Assembly (NCBI GenBank): GCA_040220875.1
Contig: JAVJVX010000003.1
Location: 200,969-264,968 of the forward strand
DNA: 64,000 nucleotides
Reading direction: 5' to 3'
Origin: Alphaproteobacteria bacterium
GTDB lineage: Bacteria > Pseudomonadota > Alphaproteobacteria > JAVJVX01
Position 1 is the first letter of the stretch. Each line of letters opens with the position of its first letter. Shown in pieces: positions 1 through 9,470 of this stretch. The notes under the pieces were generated by a model. It made no database searches. It saw nothing but the letters and a program-made list of their open reading frames with translations, and was not told the origin of the DNA. Position numbers and translations under genes: made by a program.

Positions 1-195
1 CAGACGGCGGTGCCGAAGGCCATGGCCGCGCTCCTCGAATCAGAAAACGTCGCTTATGATATCAACGGGTACCGCGACGCACCGGCCGGACTCCGGATCT
101 GGGGCGGCGCCACCGTGGAAACATCCGATATCGAAGCGCTCCTCCCCTGGCTTGACTGGGCTTATGCCCGGGTCAAGGCCGATCAATCCGCCTGA
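1..195 (+). CDS. serC: Phosphoserine aminotransferase, C-terminal end (partial)
   Basis: The frame is open from the window edge and ends with TGA at 193-195. The readable 64 residues contain the C-terminal SerC signature [16 protein letters not shown] followed by a Leu/Trp-rich last helix ending [10 protein letters not shown]. SerC converts 3-phosphohydroxypyruvate and glutamate to phosphoserine in serine synthesis. Its place 22 bases before serA, which supplies its substrate, supports the call and suggests a serC-serA operon. The PLP-binding part lies outside the window. Confidence 0.85.
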   Translation, partial: QTAVPKAMAALLESENVAYDINGYRDAPAGLRIWGGATVETSDIEALLPWLDWAYARVKADQSA

Positions 196-217
196 AGCCA
201 AAGAAGCACAGGAAGCC

Positions 218-1795
218 ATGCCGAAAGTTCTGATTTCCGACAAGATGAGCCCCCGCGCCGCCGAGATTTTCGAGGAGCGCGGGATCGAGGTGGACGTCAA
301 GCCGGGCATGAGCCCGGACGAGCTGGTGGAGGTCATCGGCGCGTATGACGGCCTCGCCATTCGTTCCGCCACCAAGGTGACGGCCGACGTGCTGACCAGG
401 GCATCGGCCCTCAAGGTTGTGGGCCGGGCCGGCATCGGCGTCGATAATGTCGATGTGAAGGAGGCGACCTCGCGCGGCGTGATCGTAATGAACACGCCCT
501 TCGGGAATGCCATCACGACGGCCGAGCACGCCATTGCCATGATGATGGCGCTGGCGCGGCAGATTCCCGAGGCCAACGCCTCGACCCACGCGGGGAAATG
601 GGAAAAATCGCGGTTCATGGGTGTCGAGGTCACGGGCAAGACGCTCGGGATCATCGGGTGCGGCAATATCGGTTCGATCGTGGCGGACAGGGCGCTCGGC
701 CTGAAAATGAAGGTGATTGCCTACGATCCGTTCCTGTCAGACGAGCGGGCGCGGGATATCGGCGTGCAGAAGGTCGATCTGGATACAGTTCTCGCGCGGG
801 CCGATTTCATTTCGCTTCACACACCGCTGACCGATCAGACCCGCAACATTCTGAACAAGGAATCGCTGGCCAAGACTCGCAAGGGCGTGCGGATCATCAA
901 CTGCGCGCGCGGCGGTCTCGTGAACGAGCCGGACCTGAAGGCTGCGCTCGACTCGGGCCATGTCAGCGGTGCCGCGTTCGACGTTTTCGAGACTGAGCCC
1001 GCGACGGAGAACGTCCTTTTCGGCATCGAAAATTTCATTGCCACACCGCATCTCGGCGCCAGCACGTCCGAAGCTCAGGAAAACGTGGCGCTGGACGTCG
1101 CCAACCAGATGGCGGATTTCCTGCTGACGGGCGCCGTTGTCAACGCGATCAACATGCCCTCCCTGTCGGGCGAGGACGCGCAGCGTCTCAAGCCTTATCT
1201 GGTCCTGGCCGCACAGCTCGGCAGCTTCGCGGGCCAGGTGACGGAAAGCGGGATTAAGTCGGTTCGCGTTGAATTCGAGGGTCACGCCGCCGAGCAGAAC
1301 ACGCGCCCGCTGGTCGCGACCCTGCTCGAAGGGCTGCTCAAGCCGCTTCTGGACAGTGTCAATATCGTCAATGCGCCCGTGATGGCGCGGGAGCGCGATA
1401 TCGACGTCACGGAGGTCAAGCACGAGCATCAGCCCGACTACCAGACGCTGATCCGTCTGACGGTCGAGACCGATACCCGCACGCGATCCATCGCGGGTAC
1501 GCTGGTGGGCGGCACAAAGCCGCGAATCGTCGATATCGAGGGCATCGCGGTCGAGGCTGAGCTCGGCCGGTATATGCTGTTTGTCCGTAACGCCGACCGG
1601 CCCGGGTTCATCGGCCGGCTCGGCACCACGCTGGCGGACCATAACGTCAACATCGCGACCTTTCACCTCGGGCGGGTGAAGCCGGGTGATGACGCGCTCT
1701 GCCTGGTTCAGGTGGACGAGCCCCTGGACAAGGCGCTGATCGCGGCGCTGTGCGCCCTTCCGGACGTCATGCAGGTAAAGAGCCTTACCTTTTAG
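218..1795 (+). CDS. serA: D-3-phosphoglycerate dehydrogenase
   Basis: SerA oxidises 3-phosphoglycerate with NAD, the first step of the phosphorylated serine pathway. At 525 residues it is the long form: a split substrate-binding domain, an NAD Rossmann domain with GCGNIG near residue 147, the active-site region NCARGGLV near 228 and the catalytic-His segment TPHLGAST near 275, an intervening ASB-type domain, and a C-terminal ACT domain from about residue 452. The frame is open further upstream, but the start at 218 has an AGGAA motif in front and gives the normal N-terminus MPKVLISDKM. It follows serC by 22 bases, probably co-transcribed. Confidence 0.95.
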   Translation: MPKVLISDKMSPRAAEIFEERGIEVDVKPGMSPDELVEVIGAYDGLAIRSATKVTADVLTRASALKVVGRAGIGVDNVDVKEATSRGVIVMNTPFGNAITTAEHAIAMMMALARQIPEANASTHAGKWEKSRFMGVEVTGKTLGIIGCGNIGSIVADRALGLKMKVIAYDPFLSDERARDIGVQKVDLDTVLARADFISLHTPLTDQTRNILNKESLAKTRKGVRIINCARGGLVNEPDLKAALDSGHVSGAAFDVFETEPATENVLFGIENFIATPHLGASTSEAQENVALDVANQMADFLLTGAVVNAINMPSLSGEDAQRLKPYLVLAAQLGSFAGQVTESGIKSVRVEFEGHAAEQNTRPLVATLLEGLLKPLLDSVNIVNAPVMARERDIDVTEVKHEHQPDYQTLIRLTVETDTRTRSIAGTLVGGTKPRIVDIEGIAVEAELGRYMLFVRNADRPGFIGRLGTTLADHNVNIATFHLGRVKPGDDALCLVQVDEPLDKALIAALCALPDVMQVKSLTF

Positions 1796-1975
1796 CCGGC
1801 CCCCAAAGCCGGTCGGCGGGGCCTTCCTGGCTGTACCGTAATTCTAATTGCGTCAGGGACTTAAACGGGTTTAGGTAGCCGCTGACCCGGCCGTGCCCGC
1901 GGGTCTGAAGCGGACAGGATAGAGAGAGGCGCTGGCGCGCGGCGGGGAGGCCGTTGCGCGAGGAACGAGACGGCC

Positions 1976-3172
1976 ATGGCATCGGACACCAACCCTGCGA
2001 ATGGGAAGACGGCGGGCAGCCGGGCATTGCTGCCCCAGGGGCTTGGGGACATCCTGCCACCCGACGCGGCCCGCGAGGCGGCCGCGGTGGAGGCGCTGCT
2101 CGGGAGCTTTCACACATACGGCTACGAGCGGGTCAAGCCGCCCCTGGTGGAGTTCGAGGACGGGCTTCTCGAAGGCGCCGGCGAAGCAATGGCAACCCAG
2201 ACTTTCCGGATCATGGACCCGCTGTCTCACCGCATGATGGCCGTGCGCCCCGATTTCACCTTGCAGGTGGCACGTATCGCCACATCGCGCCTGGCCGGCG
2301 TGCCGCGGCCGCTGCGGCTGAGCTATGCGGGCGAGGTGTTACGCGTGCGCGGGTCGCAGATGCGGCCCAATCGCGGTTTCGCGCAGGTCGGCGTCGAGTT
2401 GATCGGCGCCGCGCGCACGGCGGCGCAGGTTTCGGCCGATGTCGAGGTCGTGACGCTCGCAGCCGAGGCGCTGCTGGGGCTTGGCATCAAACATCTGTCG
2501 GTCGATCTCAACCTGCCGACCTTGGTGCCGGTTCTGCTGGATGAAAAGGCGGTTGACCACGGTGTGCGGCCGAGGCTTCGTGCGGCGCTTAATCGCAAGG
2601 ACCTTGAGGCTGTCGGCCGCATCCTTTCGGGAGACCGCGAAACCGCGCGCCTGGTGCAGGGGCTTGTGGCGGCCATGGGGCCGGCCGATGCCAGTATCGC
2701 GGCCCTCGGCGCGCTCGACCTGCCGCCAAACACGCGCGCCGATTGTGACCGGTTGGTCGAGGGTGCCCAGCGCCTCCTCGAGGCTGGGCACGACTTCGCG
2801 CTGACCATCGATCCGGTGGAGCATCGCGGCTTCGAATATCATACCGGCGTCAGCTTTTCGATTTTTGCCCAGGGCATCACCGGTGATCTTGGCCGGGGTG
2901 GACGCTATGAAGTACCGGGTCCAAGCGCCGAGCCGGCAACCGGCTTTACGCTGTTTATGGATACCGTGATGACTGCAGTCCCTCGCTCCGAGGAGACGGC
3001 GCGGCTGTATCTGCCCTTTCCCGAGGGCGTGGCGCTCGGCCGGCGACTGCGGGAAGAGGGCTGGATCACGGTATCGGGCCTCGGTCCGGTGGCCGATCCC
3101 AGAGAAGAGGCGCGCCGGCTTGGCTGCGCGCATGTTGTCATCGATGGCCGCGTCCTCGCGGCGGAAGGCTGA
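1976..3172 (+). CDS. hisZ: ATP phosphoribosyltransferase regulatory subunit
   Basis: HisZ is a catalytically inactive histidyl-tRNA synthetase paralogue that activates the short form of HisG at the first step of histidine synthesis. The 398-residue protein has a class II synthetase-like core: a LLPQGLGDILPPDA opening, RPDFTLQVARI as motif 2 region near residue 90, and a late GRGGRYE motif. It is shorter than true HisRS and lacks a clear anticodon-binding domain. The hisZ-purA pairing, with 14 bases between them, is common in Alphaproteobacteria. The gap of 180 bases from serA holds no gene I can support. Confidence 0.9.
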   Translation: MASDTNPANGKTAGSRALLPQGLGDILPPDAAREAAAVEALLGSFHTYGYERVKPPLVEFEDGLLEGAGEAMATQTFRIMDPLSHRMMAVRPDFTLQVARIATSRLAGVPRPLRLSYAGEVLRVRGSQMRPNRGFAQVGVELIGAARTAAQVSADVEVVTLAAEALLGLGIKHLSVDLNLPTLVPVLLDEKAVDHGVRPRLRAALNRKDLEAVGRILSGDRETARLVQGLVAAMGPADASIAALGALDLPPNTRADCDRLVEGAQRLLEAGHDFALTIDPVEHRGFEYHTGVSFSIFAQGITGDLGRGGRYEVPGPSAEPATGFTLFMDTVMTAVPRSEETARLYLPFPEGVALGRRLREEGWITVSGLGPVADPREEARRLGCAHVVIDGRVLAAEG

Positions 3173-3186
3173 ACGGAATCTAGCGC

Positions 3187-4479
3187 ATGGGGAACGTAAC
3201 CGTAATCGGCGCCCAATGGGGCGACGAGGGCAAGGGAAAGATCGTGGACTGGCTGTCGGAACGTGCCGATGTTGTGGTGCGGTTTCAGGGCGGCCACAAT
3301 GCCGGCCATACGCTGGTCATCAACGGCACTACCTATGCGCTGAGCCTGCTGCCGTCGGGTGTGGTGCGCCCGGGCAAGATATCCGTGATCGGGAACGGGG
3401 TGGTGGTCGATCCCTGGGCTCTCTTGAAGGAGATCGAGGCAATTCGCGAGAAAGGCGTGGACGTCACGCCGGAGACGCTCAAGGTCGCCGAAAACGCGAG
3501 CCTGATCCTTCCGTTCCATCCGATGATCGACCGCGCGCGCGAAGAGGCGCTGGGACACGGCCGGATCGGCACGACAGGGCGGGGCATTGGGCCCGCCTAT
3601 GAGGACAAGGCCGCCCGGCGGGCGATCCGGGTCGGCGATCTGGCGGACCACTCGTTCCTGGCTCACCGTCTCGATCAGCTCCTGGTGCATCATAATGCCC
3701 TGCTGCGCGGCCTCGGCCACGACGAAATCGATCGGGAGGCGCTGCTGGCCGAGTTGTGTGCGATCGCCCCCCGCATCCTGCCCTTCGCCGCCCGGGTCTG
3801 GGAACTCCTCGACGATGCGCGCCGGGCGGAAAAGCGCATTCTCTTCGAAGGTGCGCAGGGCGTCATGCTGGATGTGGATCACGGCACCTATCCCTACGTC
3901 ACCTCATCCAATACCGTGGCCGCCGAGGCCTCGGTCGGCGCGGGGGCGGGGTTTGCGGCACCGGGCTACGTTCTGGGCATCACCAAGGCCTATACGACGC
4001 GCGTGGGCAGCGGGCCGTTTCCGACCGAACTGTCGGACGAAATCGGCCGCGGGCTGGGTGAGCGGGGTCGCGAATTCGGGACTGTGACGGGACGGCCGCG
4101 GCGCTGCGGCTGGTTCGATGCGGTGATGGTGCGCCAAGCGGCCAGGATCGCGGGCATTCACGGTATCGCGCTGACCAAGCTCGATGTTCTCGACGGGATG
4201 GCGCAGCTCAACATCTGCACCGGCTATCGCCTGGGCAGCGAGGTGCTTTCGGTTTTCCCGAGCGGCGTCGCCGACCAGGCGGCGGTGAGGCCCGTCTACG
4301 AAACCCTCGAAGGTTGGCAGGACTCGACCCGTGGTGCCCGGTCCTGGGCGGATCTGCCGGCGACTGCAATCAAGTATATCCGGCGGATCGAGGAGTTGAT
4401 CGAGGTGCCCGTGGCGCTGCTGTCGACCAGCCCCGAGCGCGACGACACCATCCTCGTGACCGACCCGTTCTCCGGCTGA
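3187..4479 (+). CDS. purA: Adenylosuccinate synthetase
   Basis: PurA joins IMP and aspartate with GTP hydrolysis to make adenylosuccinate, the committed step towards AMP. The 430 residues match the family length. Visible signatures are the N-terminal [11 protein letters not shown] loop (residues 7-17), the [11 protein letters not shown]-binding segment near 35, [14 protein letters not shown] near 130, [11 protein letters not shown] near 300 and the GTP-specificity motif KLDVLDG near 330. It starts 14 bases after hisZ, so the two are probably translated from one message. The 205 bases after its stop contain only short GC-rich hairpins and no gene. Confidence 0.95.
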   Translation: MGNVTVIGAQWGDEGKGKIVDWLSERADVVVRFQGGHNAGHTLVINGTTYALSLLPSGVVRPGKISVIGNGVVVDPWALLKEIEAIREKGVDVTPETLKVAENASLILPFHPMIDRAREEALGHGRIGTTGRGIGPAYEDKAARRAIRVGDLADHSFLAHRLDQLLVHHNALLRGLGHDEIDREALLAELCAIAPRILPFAARVWELLDDARRAEKRILFEGAQGVMLDVDHGTYPYVTSSNTVAAEASVGAGAGFAAPGYVLGITKAYTTRVGSGPFPTELSDEIGRGLGERGREFGTVTGRPRRCGWFDAVMVRQAARIAGIHGIALTKLDVLDGMAQLNICTGYRLGSEVLSVFPSGVADQAAVRPVYETLEGWQDSTRGARSWADLPATAIKYIRRIEELIEVPVALLSTSPERDDTILVTDPFSG

Positions 4480-4684
4480 GCGCCCCCGGATTTCCGGGCT
4501 TTGGCCCGTTTCCGGCAATTCGCCGCCGCGCCCTTGGCACCAGCGTTAACGAATAATTTCCCACCCCCGTCCTAGGTTTGCCTCGGGGGGAGGAGCACGC
4601 TTGGCGGCGGGCCGAGACAGCCATGTCTGCGGCTCGCCCGTTCGCCATGAAGCTCGTTCGCCATGAAACTGAGGACCGAAGAGA

Positions 4685-6748
4685 ATGGCCTTGAACGAGG
4701 CGCAAACCACGGTGCCGAGTCCGCCGGGCGATGTCCCGCCCGCGCGGGTGATCCCGTTCGGCTCGCATATTGAAATCGATCCGTCCTCGCCCCTCGACAG
4801 GTTCAGCGCGCCCCATGCGCCTGCCTTCGCCGCGCGTAATACCCGTTCCGGCAATCCGCTCATTGCCTATCTCGCCGATCCGCGGCGTCAGGCGCGGATC
4901 GAGACACTTGACGTCTTTGCGCAGTTTTCAAGCCCCCATTTTTTTCGGCCGATCGAAAGTGGCCCCGTCCGCTGGACGGAGGAAGGCGGGTGGCGATTCG
5001 CCATTTTCTATCCGCGAGTGGAGGGCACGCGCCTCGTCTCCGATATGACAGACGAGATCGAGCCGCTCAGCCTCGGCAATCTGGTGCGGCGTTTCGTCCT
5101 GCCGACCCTTGACTTCCTGGCCGAATGTTACGAGCGCGGGGTTACCCATCGGGGGATCCGGCCAACAAATCTCTTTGTCACGGATGAAAATTCTCCTTTT
5201 TTGCTGGGCGACGGTGTGACGGTACCTCCGGGCGTCGACCAGCCGGTGATTTGCGAGCCGGTCGAACTGGCTATGGCGGACCCCTGGGCGCGCGGCGACG
5301 GCGATCACACGGCTGACCTTTACGCTCTTGGCGTCACGATGCTTTATCTGGCGATCGGAAAGAATCCGCTGGCCGGAATGACCAGCGAGCAGATTCTCGA
5401 TCTGAAGATCCGCGAAGGCTCCTATAACGCCCTGGTCAACGGCCATCGCCTGCCGATGGGGATCAAGGAGGCGCTTCGGGGGCTTCTTAACGACGACCCG
5501 GAAAATCGCTGGACCCTGCACGTGCTCACCAAGTGGGCCGAAGGGGGCATGGTGCGGGAAAACCGCAAATCTCCCCGGCCCAGTCATCTCAGATCCATGG
5601 AGCATGGCATCACGGTCAACGGGCAGGAGTACAAAAGCCTCCGCGCGCTCGCCCATGCCCTTTCGCGTGACTGGCAGAACGGGCCCGACTGGCTCAAGAC
5701 CTGTCACCTCCCGCAATGGATCGAAAGCAAGCTCGGAGATTCGGAACTCGCTGGACGGACACGGGAACTTCTTCAGCTTCTCGGGAACAGTGAGAAGAGC
5801 CGCGCCGACCGGAGCGGCTGGCGCGCGCTGATCTTTGCCCGTCTGCTCGCGACGCTCGATCCCAGGGCTCCGTGGCGGTTTCTGGGTATCGCCGCAATGC
5901 CGGACGCGCTCGGGGATCTCGTCGCCGAACGGCACGCTGATGAAGCGTTCCAGCAGGATCTGCGCCAGTTCTTCGAACACAAATTTTTTCTCTACCATGC
6001 GGAATTGCCGGGCGCCGATACGGCCATGGCCAGCCGTGTGGCCCTCCGGCTCAAAAATCTGCCGGCCAAGCTCGCATCGCGCGAGTATGGCGCCGGCATG
6101 GAATACTGCCTTTATGCGTTAAATCCGGAATTGCCGTGCCTCAGCCCGATGTTCGGCGAAAAATACCATGTGATTTCCTGTGAAACCCTGATCGATGCGC
6201 TTGAAGAGGGCGTGGGCGAAAAATCCGATTTGACGCGCATCTTCGATCGGCATCTGGCAGCTTTTGTCGCGGCGCGGGTCCGGGGGCTCCCCGATGGCGA
6301 ATTACCCCGGACCGAAATCATGGACAGCGCCGGCAAGCGCGCGAGCTTGCGAATACTGGCTACGGCCCAGCGCCGTGCTAACGGACGCAAGGCCCGCGCC
6401 CTTTCCGGGTGGTTGCGTAAATTTGTCGAGCCCACCCTGGGGGATCTTCACAATGTCCGCCTGCGCCAGTATATCGACGAGCGCCTCGAGAGTGCTGCCG
6501 CCAGCGGTAACCTGTCCAAACTGGTCGATCTGCTGGACAACCGGACAATCCGGCACAATGACGATGTGAATTACCGCCATGCCGTCCAGGAGGCACGTCG
6601 GGCCGAGGCGGAACTCAACCATTTTCGCCTGGCCGCGCGCACGCTGCATCGAGACGCACGGTTAAGAGGGCAGGCGCAGGCAGGTGTTGTGTCGCTCGCG
6701 CTTTCGATCGCCGCGGGCATTGGCCTCTTCATGATGAAAATGTTGTAG
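4685..6748 (+). CDS. Membrane-anchored protein-kinase-like protein, degenerate active site
   Basis: This 687-residue protein has a eukaryotic-type kinase fold in its first 290 residues. The catalytic loop, expected as HRDxKPxN, reads HRGIRPTN near residue 154, and the DFG position reads GDG near 177. The catalytic Asp of the loop is therefore absent while the trailing Asn is kept, which suggests a pseudokinase. A long all-alpha region follows (residues about 300-650), ending in one hydrophobic segment (about 661-683) that would anchor it with the kinase domain in the cytoplasm. The next gene starts 10 bases later and encodes a membrane protein, a likely partner. Function unknown; the fold assignment is fairly sure. 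Confidence 0.7.
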   Translation: MALNEAQTTVPSPPGDVPPARVIPFGSHIEIDPSSPLDRFSAPHAPAFAARNTRSGNPLIAYLADPRRQARIETLDVFAQFSSPHFFRPIESGPVRWTEEGGWRFAIFYPRVEGTRLVSDMTDEIEPLSLGNLVRRFVLPTLDFLAECYERGVTHRGIRPTNLFVTDENSPFLLGDGVTVPPGVDQPVICEPVELAMADPWARGDGDHTADLYALGVTMLYLAIGKNPLAGMTSEQILDLKIREGSYNALVNGHRLPMGIKEALRGLLNDDPENRWTLHVLTKWAEGGMVRENRKSPRPSHLRSMEHGITVNGQEYKSLRALAHALSRDWQNGPDWLKTCHLPQWIESKLGDSELAGRTRELLQLLGNSEKSRADRSGWRALIFARLLATLDPRAPWRFLGIAAMPDALGDLVAERHADEAFQQDLRQFFEHKFFLYHAELPGADTAMASRVALRLKNLPAKLASREYGAGMEYCLYALNPELPCLSPMFGEKYHVISCETLIDALEEGVGEKSDLTRIFDRHLAAFVAARVRGLPDGELPRTEIMDSAGKRASLRILATAQRRANGRKARALSGWLRKFVEPTLGDLHNVRLRQYIDERLESAAASGNLSKLVDLLDNRTIRHNDDVNYRHAVQEARRAEAELNHFRLAARTLHRDARLRGQAQAGVVSLALSIAAGIGLFMMKML

Positions 6749-6758
6749 GAGGACAGAA

Positions 6759-7220
6759 ATGGCTGGTCGCGCCGCGCCACCCGGCAGGCATAATTCGCGA
6801 ATTCTCCTGGCCGTCACGCTGCTGGGCCTGATGATAGCGGCCTTTCCGACCTTCATAATCGTGGTCGTCGGGCTCGTGCCGACGTTTTTCGTCAGAATGG
6901 CGGACGAGTCGCCTGGCGCAGCCATGATGCGCGCGGTCTTTCCGGCTAATCTGGTGGGCGTCCTGTACGTGGTCACGGTCCTGTGGGAGAGCGGCCACAG
7001 TTACGAAAACGCCCTCATGGTCGTCACCACCACTGTCCACCTGGCGACCATGTATGTGGGCGCGCTTGTCGGCTTCCTGATCTATCTGGCAGTGCCGGTG
7101 GTGAACGTCGCGCTGGCGCAGATGCAGAATCGCAGTCGGCGCCAGACTCTGGCGGCCCGGATCGAGGGCCTGAAGGCAGAATGGGGAGAGGACGTTCTCG
7201 CGTCCCGCGAAGACGGGTAG
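6759..7220 (+). CDS. Small membrane protein paired with the kinase-like protein
   Basis: The 153-residue product has about three hydrophobic segments: residues 11-40 (possibly two helices), about 64-78, and about 88-120. A charged C-terminal tail of some 30 residues is predicted to be cytoplasmic. A good ribosome-binding site (AGGAGG) sits 7 bases before the ATG and overlaps the end of the kinase-like gene, so translation is probably coupled. I do not recognise the family. The pairing suggests a membrane complex with the kinase-like protein (inference only). Confidence 0.6.
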   Translation: MAGRAAPPGRHNSRILLAVTLLGLMIAAFPTFIIVVVGLVPTFFVRMADESPGAAMMRAVFPANLVGVLYVVTVLWESGHSYENALMVVTTTVHLATMYVGALVGFLIYLAVPVVNVALAQMQNRSRRQTLAARIEGLKAEWGEDVLASREDG

Positions 7221-7250
7221 GTCTGGCCCGGTGACCGGGCCGGCGGCTCG

Positions 7251-7299
7251 TCACGCCCGGCCGTTTACGCCCGGCCGTTCACGCCCGGCCGTTCACGCC
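7251..7299. repeat. 14-bp tandem repeat, 3.5 copies, at the rpoH 3' end
   Basis: The unit tcacgcccggccgt is repeated at 7251, 7265 (one base changed) and 7279, with a half copy at 7293 that supplies the rpoH stop codon on the minus strand. The array lies between the convergent ends of the small membrane protein gene and rpoH. It has no T-run and does not look like a simple terminator. Confidence 0.8.
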
Positions 7300-8231
7300 A
7301 TGACGTCGGCCTCCGCCATTTCACGCACGGCCGCCTGCAGCTTCTCGAACGCGCGCGCTTCGATCTGGCGCACCCGCTCGCGCGAGATGCCGTATTCCTG
7401 GCTGAGTTCCTCCAGGGTGGATGCGCTTTCCTTGAGCCGTCGCTCGCTCAGAATATGGCGTTCGCGCTCGTTCAGGCCTTCCATCGCCCGCGCCATAAGC
7501 TCACGCCGGCGTCCCATTTCTTCCCGCTCACCCAGAAGCTCTTCCTGATCCGGTTCCTCGCCGACGAGCCAGTCCTGCCATTCGCCTTCACCTTCCGCCT
7601 TCAACGGCGCGTTCAGGGAATTGTCGCTCGCCGCCAGCCGCCGGTTCATTTCGATCACGTCCTTTTCCGGTACCGACAGTGCATCGGCAATTTCCGAGAC
7701 GCTTTCCTGGGGCAGGTCGCCTTCCTCGAATTGCTGCAGACGGCTTTTCAGCTTCCGCAGGTTGAAAAACAGTTTCTTTTGCGCGGCAGTGGTGCCGATC
7801 TTCACGAGCGACCAGGAATGCAGGATGTATTCCTGAATGGCCGCCTTGATCCACCACATGGCGTAGGTGGCTAGCCGGAAGCCGCGATCGGGGTCGAATT
7901 TCTTGACCGCCTGCATCATGCCGACATTGCCTTCCGATATCAGTTCGGCCAGGGGCAGGCCATAACCGCGGTAGCCCACGGCGATCTTGGCCACCAGGCG
8001 CAAATGGCTGGTCACCAGCTTGTGCGCCGCCTCCACGTCGCCATGGTCGCGCCAGCGCTTCGCCAGCATGAACTCCTCTTCCCGCTCCAGCATCGGGAAT
8101 TTCCGGATCTCCTGCAGGTAGCGACTGAGATTGCTTTCCGGTGTGAACTGGAGCGCCGGCAACTGGCGCTTGGTCAGTGCCGTGCCGGTGCCCTCGGTCG
8201 TCTCTTTGTGCTGGTCGTTCGAGCCTGTCAC
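7293..8231 (-). CDS. rpoH: RNA polymerase sigma-32 factor
   Basis: RpoH directs RNA polymerase to heat-shock promoters. The RpoH hallmark QKKLFFNLRKLKS is present in the middle, after the sigma region 2 core MWWIKAAIQEYILHSWSLVK; region 4 (YGISRERVRQIEARAFEKL) is near the C-terminus. No ATG lies upstream of the conserved SNLSRYLQEIRKFPML segment. I chose the GTG at 8231, which gives 312 residues and has GGAA/AGGAAA purine tracts ahead; a TTG at 8384 is the only longer alternative. Upstream lies an extended -10 promoter and a leader of about 155 bases carrying a duplicated ribosome-binding-site region. Confidence 0.93.
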   Translation of the reverse strand: MTGSNDQHKETTEGTGTALTKRQLPALQFTPESNLSRYLQEIRKFPMLEREEEFMLAKRWRDHGDVEAAHKLVTSHLRLVAKIAVGYRGYGLPLAELISEGNVGMMQAVKKFDPDRGFRLATYAMWWIKAAIQEYILHSWSLVKIGTTAAQKKLFFNLRKLKSRLQQFEEGDLPQESVSEIADALSVPEKDVIEMNRRLAASDNSLNAPLKAEGEGEWQDWLVGEEPDQEELLGEREEMGRRRELMARAMEGLNERERHILSERRLKESASTLEELSQEYGISRERVRQIEARAFEKLQAAVREMAEADVMA

Positions 8232-8241
8232 GTGATGTTCC

Positions 8242-8269
8242 GATTTCCTGTGCCTGATTTCCTGTGCCT
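8242..8269. repeat. 14-bp tandem duplication in the rpoH leader
   Basis: On the plus strand gatttcctgtgcct occurs twice in a row (8242-8255 and 8256-8269). In the rpoH mRNA this reads as two copies of aggcacaggaaatc, ending 10 bases before the GTG start. Each copy carries a purine-rich CAGGAAA that could serve as a ribosome-binding site, so the duplication falls where translation initiation would be set. Confidence 0.75.
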
Positions 8270-8394
8270 GATGTGGCGGCCGGCCAACCCCGGGAGCGCC
8301 AGTTTCGAGGGACGGTAGGCGGCCTTCGTGTCCAAATCGTGGCCGGTCCCACGGCCCGCTGCATTGACCTAGGTTGGTGGCCAAAGCTGAAGAA

Positions 8395-8403
8395 ATTATA
8401 ACA
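8395..8403 (-). promoter_or_regulatory. Probable extended -10 promoter of rpoH
   Basis: On the minus strand the sequence TGTTATAAT gives a perfect TATAAT with a TGn extension. No good -35 box is seen 17-18 bases upstream, as is usual for extended -10 promoters. A start near 8388 would give an rpoH leader of about 155 bases. The site sits just past the end of the upstream rlu gene. Confidence 0.45.
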
Positions 8404-8408
8404 AGTTT

Positions 8409-9449
8409 TTATATCGACTCTAAAGAATAAATTAATCCATTGAAATCATGTGGTAATTCGGAAGAGAACCGGCACAGCTCATCGCTGGTCGGATGACGGA
8501 AGCCCAGGGTCCGGGCATGCAGCGCCTGGCGGGGAAAGGCGCGCAGTCGGGCCAGTATCGCCGTCTCGCGAGCCCCCCGGGCCCGGCTTGCCCATTTCGG
8601 CACGCGGCCATAAAGCGGGTCGCCGATGACCGGATGTCCCAGATGGGCCATATGGACGCGGATCTGATGCGTCCGCCCCGTGGCCAGCCGGCAGGTCACG
8701 AGGCTGGCCAATGTGTCGAAGCTGCGCTCTGTCGTGTAATGCGTGAGCGCCGGCTTGCCGCCGCGCGTGACCACGGCCATTTTCTTCCGGTGCGTCGGGC
8801 TGCGCCCGATGTTGCCGTGAATCTCGCCCGACAGCGGTCCCGGCACGCCCCAGACCAGCGCCGTATAGCTGCGCTCGATCGTATGGGCGCTGAACTGGGC
8901 GGCGAGCCGGACATGCGCCTCGTCCGTCTTGGCGACGAGGATAAGCCCGCTCGTGTCCTTGTCCAGGCGATGGACGATGCCCGGCCGTTTCACCCCGCCG
9001 ATCCCGGAAAGTTCCGCCCCGCAATGGGCGAGCAGGGCGTTGACCAGCGTCCCGTTGGTATTGCCGGCCGCCGGGTGGACGACAAGGCCGGCCGGCTTGT
9101 TGATCACGATCAGGGCAGCATCCTCGTAGACGATATCAAGAGCGATCGTCTCTGCCGCAGGCGTCGCGGCGATCGGCACGGGCACACGGACGACAAGCTC
9201 TGTCCCCGGTTTGACCAGGTAGGAGGGGTCCGCTATCTTCCGCCCGTTTACGAAGACGAGACCTCCGGAAATCAGCGACTTGAGCCGGTTTCGCGATAGC
9301 GCCGTGCGGTCGGCCAGCACCTTGTCGAGCCGTCCCGCGACCGGCGCCGCGCTGTCCCCGCCGCCGATTGCCTCGCCCGGGACGGAAAGCGTGATAACCT
9401 CGGCGATCCCGCCGTCGTCCGGCTGCGTATCTGATTTGTCCGTCGTCAT
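8409..9449 (-). CDS. rluD: RluA-family 23S rRNA pseudouridine synthase (RluD-like)
   Basis: The enzyme isomerises uridines of 23S rRNA to pseudouridine. The 346 residues show an N-terminal S4 RNA-binding domain (about 40-100, including SRNRLKSLISGGLVFVNG) and a catalytic domain with the RluA motif HRLDKDTSGLILVAK, whose Asp is the nucleophile, followed by GRTHQIRVHMAHLGHPVIGD. The S4 domain and size fit RluD better than RluA or RluC, but the exact target uridines are inferred. It is transcribed with rpoH downstream and faces away from the DUF6476 gene. Confidence 0.88.
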   Translation of the reverse strand: MTTDKSDTQPDDGGIAEVITLSVPGEAIGGGDSAAPVAGRLDKVLADRTALSRNRLKSLISGGLVFVNGRKIADPSYLVKPGTELVVRVPVPIAATPAAETIALDIVYEDAALIVINKPAGLVVHPAAGNTNGTLVNALLAHCGAELSGIGGVKRPGIVHRLDKDTSGLILVAKTDEAHVRLAAQFSAHTIERSYTALVWGVPGPLSGEIHGNIGRSPTHRKKMAVVTRGGKPALTHYTTERSFDTLASLVTCRLATGRTHQIRVHMAHLGHPVIGDPLYGRVPKWASRARGARETAILARLRAFPRQALHARTLGFRHPTSDELCRFSSELPHDFNGLIYSLESI

Positions 9450-9470
9450 GGACTCACACTGGACCCAACG

